Shown piece after piece: positions 63,835-64,000 of a stretch of DNA of 64,000 nt (the stretch's first letter is position 1; each line of letters opens with the position of its first letter). A program made the position numbers and the translations under genes. The DNA is from Anagrus nilaparvatae (taxonomy: Eukaryota > Arthropoda > Insecta > Hymenoptera > Mymaridae). Where the stretch lies: positions 25,582,501 through 25,646,500 of the forward strand of contig JAKSXM010000231.1 in NCBI GenBank assembly GCA_022575985.1, read 5' to 3'. The notes beneath the pieces are model-generated. The model ran no database searches. It was not told the origin of the DNA and saw only the letters and a program-made list of their open reading frames with translations.

Positions 63835-64000
63835 GTCACACAGAATAATTATTGAAAAAAAGTTAGATGGTGTAAAAATTTTATTTTTTGATTTTAAAAA
63901 TGTTTAAAAAATGATTAAAAAAATGAAAAATCTGATTGTCCATAACATCAAAAAATAAAATTTTTACACCATCTTTTTTTCAATAATTATTCTGTGTGAC
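63835..64000. mobile_element. Short inverted-repeat element at the window edge
   Basis: GTCACACAGAATAATTATTG at 63835 is matched by its complement ending at 64000, with arms of about 58 bp also containing TGGTGTAAAAATTTTATTTT. The loop is about 50 bp. The right flank is outside the window, so the true end and target duplication are unknown. Confidence 0.75.

Noticed and set aside
1..64000. tRNA, rRNA or CRISPR-like arrays
   Set aside because: No cloverleaf T-arm (GGTTCGAATCC-type) with a matching acceptor stem, no rRNA core sequence and no regularly spaced direct repeats with unique spacers were seen; covariance-model searches were not possible.

Overview
The window looks like insect nuclear DNA. 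By eye it is about three quarters A+T. Genes are short and split by small GT-AG introns, there are no operons or ribosome binding sites, and non-autonomous DNA transposons are dense. A netrin exon plus two secreted group III (bee-venom-type) phospholipase A2 genes point to Hymenoptera. The extreme AT richness and an F-box/leucine-rich-repeat gene would suit a parasitoid wasp (Braconidae, for example the GC-poor aphid parasitoids), but the species is inference.

Six protein-coding loci can be supported. (1) At 3515-4313 (+) lies a three-exon gene for a small secreted helical protein. (2) At 27955-29345 (+) lies a complete five-exon secreted phospholipase A2. (3) At 32801-33895 (+) lies its tandem paralogue, with matching exon structure but no visible start codon. 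(4) At 40112-41426 (-) lies the first coding exon of a netrin: signal peptide, laminin N-terminal domain and first laminin-EGF module. (5) At 56054-57102 (-) lies a three-exon secreted helical protein with a TATA box. (6) At 61626-63148 (-) lies the main exon of an F-box/LRR protein whose start codon appears to come from an upstream exon. A 35-codon signal-peptide-like reading frame at 29764 may be a seventh, broken locus.

No further netrin exon was recognised between 1 and 40111. If the locus is assembled correctly, netrin continues past the left edge, and the two phospholipase genes and the 3.5 kb secreted-protein gene lie inside its intron, on the opposite strand. The 57 kb secreted gene and the F-box gene lie upstream of netrin.

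Much of the rest is inverted-repeat DNA without coding capacity. Foldback elements sit at 12.6-13.1, 13.7-15.1, 46.8-49.4, 54.9-56.0 and 59.2-61.4 kb; several smaller TIR families are also present. From 46.05 to 51.99 kb there is a near-continuous pile of elements with two clear nested insertions. The most unusual signal is a family of long foldbacks that share two perfect 10-bp palindromes (GCGCATGCGC and GTCACGTGAC) at the same 224-225 bp spacing, although the DNA around them has diverged. Two smaller elements (23.4 and 53.5 kb) appear to be distant relatives.

All gene models and repeat boundaries come from reading the sequence; no database search was run.
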